A stretch of DNA of 64,000 nucleotides from Enterococcus dispar ATCC 51266. GTDB lineage: Bacteria; Bacillota; Bacilli; Lactobacillales; Enterococcaceae. Numbering within the stretch: position 1 is the first letter of the stretch; each line of letters starts with the position of its first letter. A program made the translations under genes and the position numbers. The notes under the pieces were generated by a model that saw only the letters and a program-made list of their open reading frames with translations, did no database searches and was not told where the DNA came from. The stretch is taken from NCBI RefSeq assembly GCF_000406945.1, contig NZ_KE136354.1:1022101-1086100 (forward strand). The letters are read 5' to 3'. Positions 26,966 to 37,623 of the stretch are shown here, piece by piece.

Positions 26966-27898
26966 CTAAACTAAAGACACGTTTAATTGATTAAATAACT
27001 TTTGATAATTATCTAAATTAATGTGTCCGGTTACAGCTTCTTGCGCATTAAGCATACCCAAAACATTGGCTTTTTTCAAGACATCGTTATCTGAATCACC
27101 ATTATTAATTGCAGAAGTTAGACCTGCTACAGTTGAATCACCAGAACCAACCGGATTGACAACTTCAATTTTGGGAATTTCTACACGGTAAAATTTATCA
27201 TTATGTTTAGCAAAAGCACCCTTTGCGCCCATTGAAACAACGATCCATTCCACGCCGTCAAACAGGCTATCTTGTAATGCTTCTTTTAGTACTTCAATAT
27301 TGTCACTGACATCGCGGCCTAATAAGTCTGCTAGTTCTTCGGTATTGGGTTTAATAAGAAGTGGTTTAGCCTCCCCTTGTAAAGCCAATTTCAAAGATTC
27401 ACCTGAACAATCTAAAATGACCGGTTTATGATACATGTGACAAATTGTAATCATTTGGGCATAGAAATCTTTCGGTAAACCTGTTGGTAGACTTCCAGAA
27501 AAGGAGAGGATACTGGCATCTTTAACTAAATCGGTAAAATGATTTAAGAAAACCTCAGCTTCTGCATCTGAAATTACCGGCCCACTTTCCAAAATTTCGG
27601 TTTGTTTGCCTTCATGTAAGATTGCAATACAGTTTCTAGTTTCGCCATTAATTGGACTAAAAGAATGTGTAATTCCCGCTTCATCCAAATCCTTTTTGAT
27701 ACTTTCTCCTAAAAAGCCACCTAAAAGACCACTAGCTGTTACTTCATCTTCTAACTGTTTTAAGACCCGCGTGACATTTAACCCTTTACCACCAGCAGTT
27801 TTTTTTACATCAATTACACGATTGACTGTATCAAGCTTAAACGTTTCAAGGGGATAAGAAATATCAATCGAAGGATTCATCGTAATGGTTACAATCAT
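26966..27898 (-). CDS. lacC: Tagatose-6-phosphate kinase
   Basis: This PfkB-family kinase phosphorylates tagatose 6-phosphate with ATP. It has the start [18 protein letters not shown], the first signature [14 protein letters not shown] near residue 37 and the second [12 protein letters not shown] near 250 with the catalytic Asp. I choose the ATG at 27898 because GGAGG lies 7 nt upstream; the ATG at 27904 would leave only one base of spacing. The length is 310 residues. It lies between lacB and lacD with short gaps, clearly co-transcribed. Confidence 0.96.
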   Translation of the reverse strand: MIVTITMNPSIDISYPLETFKLDTVNRVIDVKKTAGGKGLNVTRVLKQLEDEVTASGLLGGFLGESIKKDLDEAGITHSFSPINGETRNCIAILHEGKQTEILESGPVISDAEAEVFLNHFTDLVKDASILSFSGSLPTGLPKDFYAQMITICHMYHKPVILDCSGESLKLALQGEAKPLLIKPNTEELADLLGRDVSDNIEVLKEALQDSLFDGVEWIVVSMGAKGAFAKHNDKFYRVEIPKIEVVNPVGSGDSTVAGLTSAINNGDSDNDVLKKANVLGMLNAQEAVTGHINLDNYQKLFNQLNVSLV

Positions 27899-27937
27899 AA
27901 TCATGCCTCCATTTAATCAATTATTTTTATAATTTTA

Positions 27938-28453
27938 TTAATCGTGGTATTCGCCCCGATCCCATTTTTCTAAGAATTCATCAAAATAATGAGGATCTGT
28001 TTGGGCTGGTTTAGCACCTTCCACTCCATTAATTTTTTTTATTAATGCTTCATTTTCCGGTGTTTTTTTATACTCAGCTTTAATGAAAGCTTCAATAATA
28101 TCATTAATCAAAAATTCACCTGTAATTTTTCCACCAAAACCAATCACGTTGGCATTTAGCTGTTGTTTGGCATAAATAGCCGTTGTCATATCTCGTACCA
28201 AAGCTGCTCGCACTCCTGGAACTTTATTAACCGCATTTGTAATCCCAACACCAGTACCACAAATCGTCACACCGAGATCAGCAGTCCCACTAGTCACAGC
28301 TTCTCCAACACGTTTTCCATATATTGGATAATGCGTGCGAGTAAAATCGTAAGTTCCACAATCGATTACTTCATACCCTTTACTTTTCAAAAAATCCGCA
28401 ACAGCAATTTTTGTGTCTGTAACAATGTGGTCACAACCAATAGCAATTTTCAT
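27938..28453 (-). CDS. lacB: Galactose-6-phosphate isomerase subunit LacB
   Basis: This protein of 171 residues belongs to the RpiB/LacAB isomerase family. With LacA it turns galactose 6-phosphate into tagatose 6-phosphate. Visible motifs are [28 protein letters not shown] and the active-site loop [20 protein letters not shown] near 75. The C-terminus [18 protein letters not shown] is typical of LacB. AGGAGG precedes the ATG. It lies 18 bp downstream of lacA. Confidence 0.96.
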   Translation of the reverse strand: MKIAIGCDHIVTDTKIAVADFLKSKGYEVIDCGTYDFTRTHYPIYGKRVGEAVTSGTADLGVTICGTGVGITNAVNKVPGVRAALVRDMTTAIYAKQQLNANVIGFGGKITGEFLINDIIEAFIKAEYKKTPENEALIKKINGVEGAKPAQTDPHYFDEFLEKWDRGEYHD

Positions 28454-28471
28454 GAGTATTCCTCCATTTTA

Positions 28472-28897
28472 TTACGCCATTTTATTTAACATATCTACAC
28501 GAATCTGATGACGTCCACCATCATAATGGGCAGCTAAGAATTCTTTGACAATATTTTTAGCCAATTCTTCTCCCACAATTTCAGCACCAATGGTAATCAT
28601 CCGCGCATTATTGTGTTCTCTTGTCATATAAGCAGAACGTTCATCTGAAACCTCGGCGGCTACCATTCCTTTTACCTTTGTCGCCACCATAAAACTCCCT
28701 GCTCCATAACCGTCAAAAGCAATTCCCATTGATCCTTCATTTTCTTTCACATCATTGGCGATGGCTAAAGTTGAATCAACAAAATCTGATCCGTCAATGG
28801 ATTTATCAATAACTTCATAACCTTCGCTAGTTAAATAGTCTTTGACAACATCTTTCAATTTTTTACCTTGTTCATCTGAACCAATTACAACCCGCAT
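28472..28897 (-). CDS. lacA: Galactose-6-phosphate isomerase subunit LacA
   Basis: This protein of 141 residues begins [23 protein letters not shown] use the ATG at 28897, with AGGAGG 7 nt upstream, rather than a GTG one codon earlier; the result is the usual LacA length. The RpiB-family loop appears as [15 protein letters not shown] near residue 68, where LacA lacks the catalytic Cys found in LacB. It forms the heteromeric isomerase with LacB. It starts 11 bp past the stop of the first DeoR regulator, so regulator and pathway share a transcript. Confidence 0.95.
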   Translation of the reverse strand: MRVVIGSDEQGKKLKDVVKDYLTSEGYEVIDKSIDGSDFVDSTLAIANDVKENEGSMGIAFDGYGAGSFMVATKVKGMVAAEVSDERSAYMTREHNNARMITIGAEIVGEELAKNIVKEFLAAHYDGGRHQIRVDMLNKMA

Positions 28898-28908
28898 CAC
28901 AGTTCCTC

Positions 28909-29667
28909 CTATTGCATGATATTTGTATATTGTTTATAGTAATTTTTTACCGCTTCATTGATGGTATCATCAGTGTACAGTCCATCAATTTTATTTAAGT
29001 TATAAAAATTATAAAAAGCATTCTGATTAAACTTATTTGCATCTGCGACCAAAAACTTTTGTTGCGCTTTATCTAATACTAGCTGTTGAAACTTTCCTTC
29101 TTCAATACTAAAAGTGGAAACAAATTCTTCCATAATACCGTTTACACCGACAAAAGCTTTTTGAATACTTAATTTTTGAATTGTTTCAATGGCAATTGAC
29201 CCCACAAAAGCACCAGTAATTTTTCGATATGCACCACCAATAAGATATAAATCGTGTTGCTCGTTGGTCGTAAGTAAATTGAAAACAGGTAAGCTATTGG
29301 TAATAATTCGTAACCTTTTTGGGGGTAAATATTTCGTCATCAATTCAATTGTTGTCCCTGTACCAAGAAAAATGGTATCCCCTTCTTGGATGGCCGCGGC
29401 GGCATTTTTAGCAATAAATTCTTTTTCACGACTATGCAATTGTTTTTTTTCACCATGAGATAATTCAATCGGTTTTTCACTTTCAAAGCTTAGACTTTTA
29501 GCTCCACCATGTACACGAATCAAGCGATTTTGAGAAGCCAATTCGTCGAGGTCACGTCGAATTGTCATGTCCGAAACATGGAGCTGTTCTTGAATAAATT
29601 TTACCGTGACCACTCCATGCAATTCACATAAAGTCATAATGGCCTGTTGACGTTTTGTTTTCAGCAT
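28909..29667 (-). CDS. lacR: DeoR-family repressor of the lac operon, first copy
   Basis: This protein of 252 residues starts at the ATG at 29667 (AAGG upstream); a longer frame to 29796 runs through the promoter and is not credible. The N-terminal DeoR helix-turn-helix ([39 protein letters not shown], about 18-57) is followed by a DeoRC sugar-phosphate sensor with [13 protein letters not shown]. LacR in streptococci and lactococci represses lacABCD and is released by tagatose 6-phosphate. Its promoter lies directly upstream and lacA follows within 11 bp. It is clearly related to the second regulator at 29840-30592. Confidence 0.88.
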   Translation of the reverse strand: MLKTKRQQAIMTLCELHGVVTVKFIQEQLHVSDMTIRRDLDELASQNRLIRVHGGAKSLSFESEKPIELSHGEKKQLHSREKEFIAKNAAAAIQEGDTIFLGTGTTIELMTKYLPPKRLRIITNSLPVFNLLTTNEQHDLYLIGGAYRKITGAFVGSIAIETIQKLSIQKAFVGVNGIMEEFVSTFSIEEGKFQQLVLDKAQQKFLVADANKFNQNAFYNFYNLNKIDGLYTDDTINEAVKNYYKQYTNIMQ

Positions 29668-29686
29668 CTCATCACCTTCCTTTGTT

Positions 29687-29715
29687 ATAATAAAACACTT
29701 ATAAACAAAATTCAA
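29687..29715 (-). promoter_or_regulatory. Promoter of lacR-lacABCD
   Basis: Read leftward, -35 TTGAAT (29715-29710), spacer 17 bp, -10 TATTAT (29692-29687). The spacer and its flank contain repeated TGTTT elements (GTTTATAAGTGTTTTAT), the kind of half-site bound by DeoR/LacR regulators. Binding is inferred. Confidence 0.65.
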
Positions 29716-29786
29716 CATTTTTCTAAGATATATGTTTATTTTTTTGCGTTTTTTTGTTTTAAAAGTAATTAACAGAATAATAAAAC

Positions 29787-29821
29787 AAAAAAACAAACAC
29801 TTTCATGAACAAAAGTGTTTG
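29787..29821 (-). terminator. Terminator between the two DeoR regulators
   Basis: Perfect 10-bp arms CAAACACTTT (29794-29803) and AAAGTGTTTG (29812-29821) have an 8-nt loop and a T7 tract when read leftward. It ends the transcript of the second regulator before the lac promoter, so the two regulators are separately controlled. Confidence 0.88.
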
Positions 29822-29839
29822 CTTTCCTTGCGCAATATT

Positions 29840-30592
29840 TCATTTAATAATTTCAACTTTATCTTCAAAGATCTGAGAACTATTATATTCATCTGGATTG
29901 GTCACAACAGCAGTCACATCTTTTAAGTGATAAAAAGTATAGAAATCTTCTTTATCAATTTTTGAAGTATCCATGAGTAAATAGCGCGCAACAGAATTTT
30001 GTAAAGCAATGGACTGCGTTTGCCCTTCTTCAATCGTCGCGGTCATAATTTTATCTTCTTTCAATGCATTGCAACTAAAAAAACTTTTATGAAAATGCAT
30101 ATTGGTTAATGACATATTAGCGATATCACCAAAAAAAGAACGCGTTCGCATACGCATTTCCCCGCCAATTAGATACACTTTCAAATTTCCTCGTTTATGA
30201 CTTAATATTTCAAAAACTGGTAAACAATTTGTAACAACACGCAATGAATCGTGTTGTATTAGTTGCGCTAAAACTTCAATTGTCGTTCCCGGTCCTAAAA
30301 AAATTGTTTCCTCTTCATTAATAAGTTCCAAAGCTTTTTGTGCGATAAATCGCTTTTCTGGCATATTCATAATTTGTTTATCTGAATGAGATAATTCTTC
30401 TTGTCGATAAGTATGAATCGTTTTGGCACCGCCATGTACACGCTTTAAGCGGCCTTGATCTTCTAATTCAGTCAAATCACGCCGCACCGTCATATCAGAA
30501 ACATTTAAGCGTTCCACAATATCTGCGACACGAATCGTTCCTTTTTCATCCACCAAAGAGACAATTGCGTTAAAACGCTCCTCTTTTAACAT
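29840..30592 (-). CDS. DeoR-family regulator, second copy beside lac
   Basis: This 250-residue protein has the same layout as its neighbour: helix-turn-helix KGTIRVADIVERLNVSDMTVRRDLTELEDQGRLKRVHGG (about 13-52) and a DeoRC domain with ETIFLGPGTTIEVLAQL. It also shares the FYTFYHLKDV...TNPDEYN ending style. AAGGAGG lies 7 nt before the ATG. It has its own terminator, so it is a separate unit. It may be a second lac regulator sensing a different sugar phosphate, or may control the missing lac PTS; neither is shown here. Confidence 0.82.
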   Translation of the reverse strand: MLKEERFNAIVSLVDEKGTIRVADIVERLNVSDMTVRRDLTELEDQGRLKRVHGGAKTIHTYRQEELSHSDKQIMNMPEKRFIAQKALELINEEETIFLGPGTTIEVLAQLIQHDSLRVVTNCLPVFEILSHKRGNLKVYLIGGEMRMRTRSFFGDIANMSLTNMHFHKSFFSCNALKEDKIMTATIEEGQTQSIALQNSVARYLLMDTSKIDKEDFYTFYHLKDVTAVVTNPDEYNSSQIFEDKVEIIK

Positions 30593-30666
30593 TCAAAATC
30601 CTCCTTGCAGTATATATTTTTAACTATTACGCTATTTAAAATACTAGCGTTTTACTTTTACTATTC

Positions 30667-30698
30667 AAAAGGAGCCATACACGTGTATGACTCCTTTT
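30667..30698 (-). terminator. polC terminator
   Basis: AAAAGGAGCCATACAC and GTGTATGACTCCTTTT form a near-perfect 16-bp palindrome at 30667-30698, 3 bp past the polC stop. The stem has one mismatch. Confidence 0.85.
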
Positions 30699-30700
30699 TT

Positions 30701-33700
30701 CTAATCAAACATAGAATCAAATAAAGATAGTTGATTTTCATCTGGTAAATCTTTTAAGACACCATTTTCTGACATATATTCAATCAATGTTTTCGAAACT
30801 TTCCCACGATTAGCCAAGTCTTCTTTTGAAAGAAACGGCCCGTCTTTTCTAGCTTCAACGATTTGTTTCGCAACGTTTATACCCAAACTTGGAACCGCAC
30901 GAAATGGTGCAATTAGTTTATTGTCTTCAATTACAAAATTCACCGCATCTGATTTATACAAATCAATCATGCCAAATTCCATTCCACGTTCTAACATTTC
31001 ATTGGTTAACTCTAAAACAGTTAACAGATTCTTTTCTTTGGTGGAAGCTTCCATCCCTTTGTCCGTGATTTCTTTCATCCGATCTTTGACCGCATCTTTT
31101 CCTCTTGTCATAGAAACTAAATCAAAGTCATCCGCACGAACTGAAAAATAAGCACAATAATATAAAATTGGATAATAAACTTTAAAATAAGCCACCCGTA
31201 ACGCCATTAAGACATAGGCGGCCGCATGGGCCTTAGGAAACATATACTTAATCTTTGAACAAGAGTCAATGTACCAATCCGGCACATCATTTTCCCGCAT
31301 CGCAGCTAAATAGGTTTCTCTTAACTCATCTGGAATTTTATTCCATTGTCCTTTCCGAACGGTTTCCATAATTTTAAAAGCCATACCACTTTCCAGACCT
31401 GCGTGCATTAGATATACCATGATATCATCACGACAACCAATTACTTCTGCCAAAGTTGCTTTGCCTTGCCGAATTAATTCTTCTGCATTACCTAACCAAA
31501 CGTCGGTTCCATGAGAAAGACCAGAAATTTGTAATAATTCTGCAAAAGTCGCAGGATGCGTTTCTTCTAACATGCCGCGTACAAATCGTGTTCCAAATTC
31601 GGGAATACCTAATGTACCGGTACGTGAATAAATTTGATCTTCTGTCACATCTAAAACTTCTGGGCCATCAAATATTCGCATGACGTTAGGATCATCTGTC
31701 GGAATTGTTTTTGGATCAATGCCCGATAAGTCTTGTAACATCCGAATTACAGTGGGATCATCATGACCTAAGATATCCAGTTTTAAAATATTATCGTGAA
31801 TAGAATGAAAGTCAAAGTGTGTGGTTTTCCATTCTGCACTTAAATCATCAGCTGGATATTGAATCGGGGTAAAGTCATAAACATCCATATAATCTGGAAT
31901 AACAATAATCCCCCCTGGGTGCTGACCTGTCGTTCGTTTTACCCCGGTAGCCCCTTGTGCTAACCGATCGATTTCCGCTGCACGTAATTGCATATTATGA
32001 TCTCTTTCATAGCCTTTCACAAAACCATAAGCGGTTTTATCGGCAACTGTACCAATTGTTCCAGCACGATAAACATAATCTTCTCCAAACAATACTTTGG
32101 TATAGTTGTGAGCTTCGGGTTGATATTCTCCCGAGAAATTCAAATCAATATCGGGAACCTTATCGCCTTTAAAGCCTAAGAAAGTTTCAAAAGGAATATC
32201 GTGACCATCTTTATTCAGACGGGTACCACATTTCGGACAAGCTTTTTCCGGCATATCAAAACCTGAACCATAAGAACCATCTTCATAAAATTCTGAGTAC
32301 TGGCAATTTGGACAGTAATAATGGGGCGCTAAAGGATTTACCTCTGTAATCCCTGTCATTGTAGCCACAAAACTAGAGCCCACTGATCCTCTGGAACCAA
32401 CTAAATAGCCATCTTCATTACTTTTATGCACTAATTTTTGAGAAATCAAATAAATAACGGAAAAGCCATTTCCTATAATTGATTTTAATTCTTTTTCCAA
32501 TCGTTTTTCAACAATATCTGGTAGCGGATCGCCGTATAATTCTTTGGCCCGGTTATAACTTAAATTGGTGATTTCTTCTTCTGAACCCGGAATTTTAGGT
32601 GTATATAATTTATCTTTAACCGGGATAACTTTTTCACAAGAATCTAAAAGTTTATTGGGATTTTCCACGACGATTTCTTTGGCCGTTTCTGCACCTAAAA
32701 ATTGAAAGGCAGTTAACATTTCATCTGTGGTACGAAAATGAACAGCCGGTAAACTATGACGATTTAGTGGATTTGCGCCACCTTGTGAATTAATTAAAAT
32801 TTTACGATAAATAGCATCTTCTTCATTTAAGTAATGCACGTTCCCAGTAGCCACTACAGGTTTATTAAGCTCATGTCCAATTTCTACCAAATTGCGGATA
32901 ATATCCTCCAAATCAGCTTCATTTTTGACCAATTCTTGTTCAATCAATGGTGCATATACTGCTTTAGGCATGACTTCAATATAATCATAAAACTTTGCTC
33001 TTTCTTTAGCTTCGTCAACACCTTTTTGCATCATGGCAACAAAAACTTCACCCTTATCACAAGCTGTACCTAACAAAAGTCCATCTCTTAATTTTAAAAT
33101 TTCTGAGCGGGGAATTCTGGGAACACCACCGTGAAAATATTTAACATTGCCCATTGAAATTAATTTAAATAAATTTTTTAGGCCAACCTGGGTCTGGGCT
33201 AAAATAGTAGCATGAAACGGTCTTGCCGCTTTAAAAGAGTTCTCTCCTCCGACATGTCGATTTAAATCTTCATGATAGTGCATATCGTGATTTTCTATTG
33301 CTTCTTTGACAAAAATCCAAGCTAGATGGCCGGTAGCTTCAGAGTCATAAATGGCCCGGTGGTGTTGTTCCAAACCAACACCAAATTTTTTCGTTAAAAC
33401 ACCCAGGCCGAAACGTTTAAATTCTGGATACAAATAGCGCGCCAATTCCAACGTATCGATTACAGGATTTTTGGCTTCCGGCATTTCCAAACGTTTATAC
33501 GTAGTATTAATAAATCCCATATCAAAAGAAGCATTATGAGCAACTAATACGCTGTCTTTAGCAAATTCAGTGAATAACGCCATCACTTCTTTTTCTGGCT
33601 TTGAACCTCGAACCATTTCATCGGTAATCCCGGTCAAATCTACTGTCGTTTTTGATAAAGGATGACCTGGATCAATAAATTCATCAAATGTGGCAATAAC

Positions 33701-35050
33701 ATTTCCCTTATGCATTTTAACAGCTGCTAATTCAATAATCGTATCATAGACAGCAGACAAGCCTGTAGTTTCCACGTCAAAAACGACATAAGTTGCATCT
33801 GTTAACGATACATGTGCTGGATTATAAGCAACCGGAACACCATCATCAACAACGAAAGCTTCGACACCGTATAAAACTTTGACCCCAGCTTTTTCTCCAG
33901 CATGATAAGCATCAGGAAACCCTTGCGCGCCCCCGTGATCTGTGACCGCAATCCCACGATGCCCCCACTTTCCAGCCTGGGCAACTAGGTCTGAAATACT
34001 ATTTGTTGCATCCATAGTACTCATGTTGGAATGCAGATGAAGTTCCACTCTTTTTTCATTTTCAGGTGCATAATCTTTGCGAGGCTCATGTTTTACCTCT
34101 GCAATATCTTGGGCAATCATGACTAAATCGCGTTGGAAAGTATCTTCTTGAATACTTCCGCGAATCTTCAACCATTTTCCCTTTGTTAAGGCATCAAAAA
34201 TTTGTTCATCTTTTTCCCCATTGGAAAACTTTTTAACGATAAAAGATGAAGTATAGTCGGTTACTTTTAACGTCAATAATTTACGTTTAGTTCGAAGTTC
34301 TCGTACCTCAGCGTCAAAAACAAATCCTTCAAAAGTAACACGTCGTTCTTCTTCGACAATATTTACCATTGGCATAATTGGTTCATCACTAGGGATATTA
34401 CGCCCTAAGACAAGCGGACCGAGCACTGGATTTTTTTCTTGTTTTTTCTTTTGTTCATGAAGCGCCATATTTTCTTGGGCCTGTCGCATTAATTGTGCGT
34501 GTTGTTCTTCTTGTCTTTGTGCCATTTCTTGCATGGCTTGGGCACCTTTTGCTTCGTCAAAACGGGGTTCAATCCGAAATTTGGTAAAACCAAAATCTTG
34601 ATAGCTCATTTCCATCTTCGGTAAATACTCACTTGTTAAATACGAAATAACAGCTTCATTTACGACTGGAAGAATAATTTTATTATTTTCTTTAAATGGG
34701 ACTTGTCCTTTTACAGCTTGCTCCACTGCTTTAGTACTACAATTCTGTTGCATTGCCAAAAACCAATAGTCTTGTAAAATTGCTTCGTCAAAATCAGCTT
34801 GAACTACATTTATGTGCAACTTCACATTGGCTATTTCGCTGAAAGCTAATTGTAGCTTTTGCCAAATTTTTTGATATAAAGCAGCAGGTAAAATTTCGGC
34901 TAAAGACAAGGTGAATTCCCAAACGCGCGATTTCCGATGGACAACTACCTCGGTAATTTCGCCGTCTTTTAACAAGGGATGCTGTCTTTCTTCTGGCGCC
35001 AAATCGATTTGCTCTAATAAAATCGCAAACCGTTCTTTTTCATTTGCCAA
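30701..35050 (-). CDS. polC: DNA polymerase III alpha subunit, Gram-positive type
   Basis: This main replicative polymerase has 1449 residues. An N-terminal domain is followed by an OB fold (about 230-320), a split PHP domain ([10 protein letters not shown] at 335-344), a DEDDh proofreading exonuclease (FDVETTG with D425 and E427, then [10 protein letters not shown] and [14 protein letters not shown]), and the C-family polymerase core with the acidic motif [13 protein letters not shown] zinc-binding CPNC-CPKC pair lies just before it. The start is TTG at 35050 with a GGGG-rich site upstream; no ATG is in frame nearby. In most relatives proS precedes it; here it does not. Confidence 0.97.
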   Translation of the reverse strand: MANEKERFAILLEQIDLAPEERQHPLLKDGEITEVVVHRKSRVWEFTLSLAEILPAALYQKIWQKLQLAFSEIANVKLHINVVQADFDEAILQDYWFLAMQQNCSTKAVEQAVKGQVPFKENNKIILPVVNEAVISYLTSEYLPKMEMSYQDFGFTKFRIEPRFDEAKGAQAMQEMAQRQEEQHAQLMRQAQENMALHEQKKKQEKNPVLGPLVLGRNIPSDEPIMPMVNIVEEERRVTFEGFVFDAEVRELRTKRKLLTLKVTDYTSSFIVKKFSNGEKDEQIFDALTKGKWLKIRGSIQEDTFQRDLVMIAQDIAEVKHEPRKDYAPENEKRVELHLHSNMSTMDATNSISDLVAQAGKWGHRGIAVTDHGGAQGFPDAYHAGEKAGVKVLYGVEAFVVDDGVPVAYNPAHVSLTDATYVVFDVETTGLSAVYDTIIELAAVKMHKGNVIATFDEFIDPGHPLSKTTVDLTGITDEMVRGSKPEKEVMALFTEFAKDSVLVAHNASFDMGFINTTYKRLEMPEAKNPVIDTLELARYLYPEFKRFGLGVLTKKFGVGLEQHHRAIYDSEATGHLAWIFVKEAIENHDMHYHEDLNRHVGGENSFKAARPFHATILAQTQVGLKNLFKLISMGNVKYFHGGVPRIPRSEILKLRDGLLLGTACDKGEVFVAMMQKGVDEAKERAKFYDYIEVMPKAVYAPLIEQELVKNEADLEDIIRNLVEIGHELNKPVVATGNVHYLNEEDAIYRKILINSQGGANPLNRHSLPAVHFRTTDEMLTAFQFLGAETAKEIVVENPNKLLDSCEKVIPVKDKLYTPKIPGSEEEITNLSYNRAKELYGDPLPDIVEKRLEKELKSIIGNGFSVIYLISQKLVHKSNEDGYLVGSRGSVGSSFVATMTGITEVNPLAPHYYCPNCQYSEFYEDGSYGSGFDMPEKACPKCGTRLNKDGHDIPFETFLGFKGDKVPDIDLNFSGEYQPEAHNYTKVLFGEDYVYRAGTIGTVADKTAYGFVKGYERDHNMQLRAAEIDRLAQGATGVKRTTGQHPGGIIVIPDYMDVYDFTPIQYPADDLSAEWKTTHFDFHSIHDNILKLDILGHDDPTVIRMLQDLSGIDPKTIPTDDPNVMRIFDGPEVLDVTEDQIYSRTGTLGIPEFGTRFVRGMLEETHPATFAELLQISGLSHGTDVWLGNAEELIRQGKATLAEVIGCRDDIMVYLMHAGLESGMAFKIMETVRKGQWNKIPDELRETYLAAMRENDVPDWYIDSCSKIKYMFPKAHAAAYVLMALRVAYFKVYYPILYYCAYFSVRADDFDLVSMTRGKDAVKDRMKEITDKGMEASTKEKNLLTVLELTNEMLERGMEFGMIDLYKSDAVNFVIEDNKLIAPFRAVPSLGINVAKQIVEARKDGPFLSKEDLANRGKVSKTLIEYMSENGVLKDLPDENQLSLFDSMFD

Positions 35051-35188
35051 AAAATCTTCCCCTTTCTTATAAAACCACTATTACTTATTATTAAAACTAT
35101 AATCTTTTGCAAATAAAATTAAGTCTCTTCATTTAAAAGGTACCTGAAATAGTATAAGCCATATTTGCAATTATTGCACTCATAAAAA

Positions 35189-35218
35189 AATGCCAAACAT
35201 TGAAATTTGTTTGACATT
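35189..35218 (-). terminator. rseP terminator
   Basis: Arms AATGCCAAACA (35189-35199) and TGTTTGACATT (35208-35218) pair with one mismatch. Read leftward they are followed by TTTTTTTA. It separates rseP from polC, so polC must have its own promoter in 35051-35188. Confidence 0.85.
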
Positions 35219-35290
35219 TTTATTGTGAAATATTTTATCCATTTGTCTATTGTTCACGAAAATTCAAGTGTTTTTCTTTTCCGACAAGTT

Positions 35291-36559
35291 TTAAAAGAAC
35301 CAACGTTGAATATCATTCCACGTTACTAAAACCATCAGTAGGAGTAAAAAGCCAAAGCCAATTAAAGTTAAAATTCCTTCTTTTTCCTGACTAAGGGGTT
35401 TGCCACGAACACCTTCGATGATATTGAGCACAATTTTCCCACCATCTAACGCTGGAATTGGCAATAAATTCATTACTCCTAAGTTCATGGAAATCACCGC
35501 CATTAATACCATTACCGTCAAAGGACCTTGTTTAGCCGCTTCGGATGACATTTGAAACATCGCAACAGGGCCGCCTAATTTATTGATATCGGGTTTAGCA
35601 ATTAGATTTCCTAGAGCTCGCAACAATTGTACTGAGCTATTTGCTGCTTGTTTAATTCCTCCAGTTAACTTCCCTATTACGCTAGTATCCATCGGGGCTT
35701 GAACACCAATCCGAACAACTTCTTGACCATCAATTTTTTCTTTTTTAGGAGTAACTTCTGCAGTAATTGTTTTATTATTTCTTTTAATGGTAAAATGTAA
35801 AACTTCATTTTTGCTGCTCGTAATCGCCGCTGTTAGATCCTCCCAAGAAGAAATCTTTTGTCCGTCAACACTTTCAATAGCATCGCCTGCTTTTAAGTTT
35901 GCTATTTGTGCTGGCGAATTGTCACTAATAGTACCGATTTTATTAGTATCGGTTATTGGCACACCACCTTGCAAGAAGGTAATAATGATAAACAAAACAA
36001 TTGCTAATAAAAAATTATTCATGGGACCTGCAAAATTAGTCAACATTCGTTGCCATAGCTTGGCTGATTGAAATTGTACATCCCGTGGTGCAATTCGTAC
36101 CTCAACGCCATCAGATTCAATAATCGTTGTATCATGTAAAACAGCATATGACACAAGCTGACTTTCATCGCCATTTTGATAACCAGAGACAAAGAGTTTA
36201 TCTTCTAAATCAAATTCAGCCAATTCAAAAGGAAAGGCGGTTGCCAATTGAATTTTACTACTAGTATTAATCTGTTTTACTTTACCTTCATCATTTAAAA
36301 CAAGGCCAATTGGCATCCCAGGGGTTAACTCTACTTCGTCTTCACCATTACCGGCCATTCGGACATAACCACCAATTGGTAGTGCGCGTAAAGTAAATGT
36401 GGTGCCATCTTTCCCTTGATGTCCCCAAATTTTTGGTCCCATTCCAATCGCAAATTCCCGTACTAAAATACCAGCTCTTTTGGCAAAAAAGTAGTGACCA
36501 AATTCGTGTATAATTACAATTACACTAAATACGAGAATAAATGTAATAAGTGTCTTCAT
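35291..36559 (-). CDS. rseP: Site-2 zinc metalloprotease RseP/Eep
   Basis: This intramembrane protease has 422 residues when started at the ATG at 36559 (AAAGGAAG upstream), the exact length I recall for E. faecalis Eep. The metal-binding HEFGH lies near residue 18, a PDZ domain at about 195-275 (GTISDNSPAQIANLKAGD) and the third metal ligand in NLLPIPALDGG near 365. Four hydrophobic segments span the membrane. It trims signal-peptide remnants into peptide pheromones and cleaves anti-sigma factors in enterococci. It has its own extended -10 promoter and terminator here, although cdsA lies upstream. Confidence 0.95.
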   Translation of the reverse strand: MKTLITFILVFSVIVIIHEFGHYFFAKRAGILVREFAIGMGPKIWGHQGKDGTTFTLRALPIGGYVRMAGNGEDEVELTPGMPIGLVLNDEGKVKQINTSSKIQLATAFPFELAEFDLEDKLFVSGYQNGDESQLVSYAVLHDTTIIESDGVEVRIAPRDVQFQSAKLWQRMLTNFAGPMNNFLLAIVLFIIITFLQGGVPITDTNKIGTISDNSPAQIANLKAGDAIESVDGQKISSWEDLTAAITSSKNEVLHFTIKRNNKTITAEVTPKKEKIDGQEVVRIGVQAPMDTSVIGKLTGGIKQAANSSVQLLRALGNLIAKPDINKLGGPVAMFQMSSEAAKQGPLTVMVLMAVISMNLGVMNLLPIPALDGGKIVLNIIEGVRGKPLSQEKEGILTLIGFGFLLLLMVLVTWNDIQRWFF

Positions 36560-36632
36560 ATTTTGTCTTCCTTTCATTAATAGCTTTTGTCATACAAAAA
36601 CTATTTTCCCCACACAAAAGCTGTGCTTTTAC

Positions 36633-36660
36633 ATTTTAGCATAGAAATAGCTTGGACAAA
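36633..36660 (-). promoter_or_regulatory. rseP promoter (extended -10)
   Basis: Read leftward, TTTGTC (36660-36655), spacer 16, TAAAAT (36638-36633) preceded by TATGC, an extended -10 element. It lies between the cdsA terminator and rseP. Confidence 0.5.
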
Positions 36661-36732
36661 ACTTTCCCATGTCTTTTTGTCATTTTATCCTTGCAGTTTT
36701 TTAGAATCAACCATTCATCCAAATTTTTTAAC

Positions 36733-36781
36733 AAAAAAACAGCCTCCAAAAGTAAGACAAAGGTCAAACTTTTAAAGACTG
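36733..36781 (-). terminator. cdsA terminator
   Basis: Arms of 14 bp (36740-36753 and 36768-36781) pair with three G-U wobbles around a 14-nt loop. Read leftward they are followed by TTTTTTTG. It is 12 bp past the cdsA stop. Confidence 0.8.
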
Positions 36782-36792
36782 CCTCTATTTGT

Positions 36793-37593
36793 TTAAAAAA
36801 TTCCAAATAAATGCATAATAGGAAAAACAAACAGCATACTATCAAAACGATCCAAAATACCCCCGTGGCCTGGTAAAATATTTCCTGAATCTTTTACGTC
36901 AAAATGACGTTTAATCGCCGATTCCACCAAATCACCAAACTGGCCAACAATAGAAAAAATAATCGTGAAAACGAGAACGAGTGGTAATGAATGACCAAAA
37001 TCTTGTTTACTTTGGAAAATTACAACATAAATCGCTGCGACAACTACAGCAGATATAATTCCTCCAAGTGCGCCTTCAACTGTTTTATTCGGTGAAATTT
37101 CAGGCCATAATTTATTTTTGCCATATTGACGACCAATCATATACGCCCCAATATCTGTAGCCCAAACAATTAGTAGACCAAAGAATAAAATGATTAAACT
37201 CTCGCTGCGAGCGCTCACGAATTCACGAAAACCCATCCCTACATATAAACTGACCAAAACCGGAAAACCGGCTTCATCGATGGTATACATATTTTTGGAA
37301 ACAACGGCAGCACCTAATAATAACAATACCGTTAAATAGAATAACGAAAAATTATCGACATTGGCTGGTAAAAAGAAAAACCAGCGCTCTTTAGGCAATA
37401 CAAGTAAAACAGCTCCGATTGCACTAATGATACCTTCAAAACTAATAATGTTTAGTTCTTTCATTCTAAATAATTCATAAACAGCCACTACAGCTAAAAC
37501 CGCTGCAGTCACTTCAATTGCTACACCACCGACATAAATAATGGGAATAAATAATGCCAGTGCGACAACTGCTGTGATAACTCTTTGTCTCAC
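36793..37593 (-). CDS. cdsA: Phosphatidate cytidylyltransferase
   Basis: This polytopic enzyme of 266 residues makes CDP-diacylglycerol from CTP and phosphatidic acid, the precursor of phosphatidylglycerol and cardiolipin. It has about seven hydrophobic helices and the family signature near the end (GQFGDLVESAIKRHFDVKDSG, then LPGHGGILDRFDS with the metal-binding Asp). AGGAGG precedes the ATG. It lies 30 bp downstream of uppS, and the two are probably co-transcribed. Confidence 0.95.
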   Translation of the reverse strand: MRQRVITAVVALALFIPIIYVGGVAIEVTAAVLAVVAVYELFRMKELNIISFEGIISAIGAVLLVLPKERWFFFLPANVDNFSLFYLTVLLLLGAAVVSKNMYTIDEAGFPVLVSLYVGMGFREFVSARSESLIILFFGLLIVWATDIGAYMIGRQYGKNKLWPEISPNKTVEGALGGIISAVVVAAIYVVIFQSKQDFGHSLPLVLVFTIIFSIVGQFGDLVESAIKRHFDVKDSGNILPGHGGILDRFDSMLFVFPIMHLFGIF

Positions 37594-37623
37594 AACTATT
37601 CCTCCTTTGTTTTACAATTTCAG

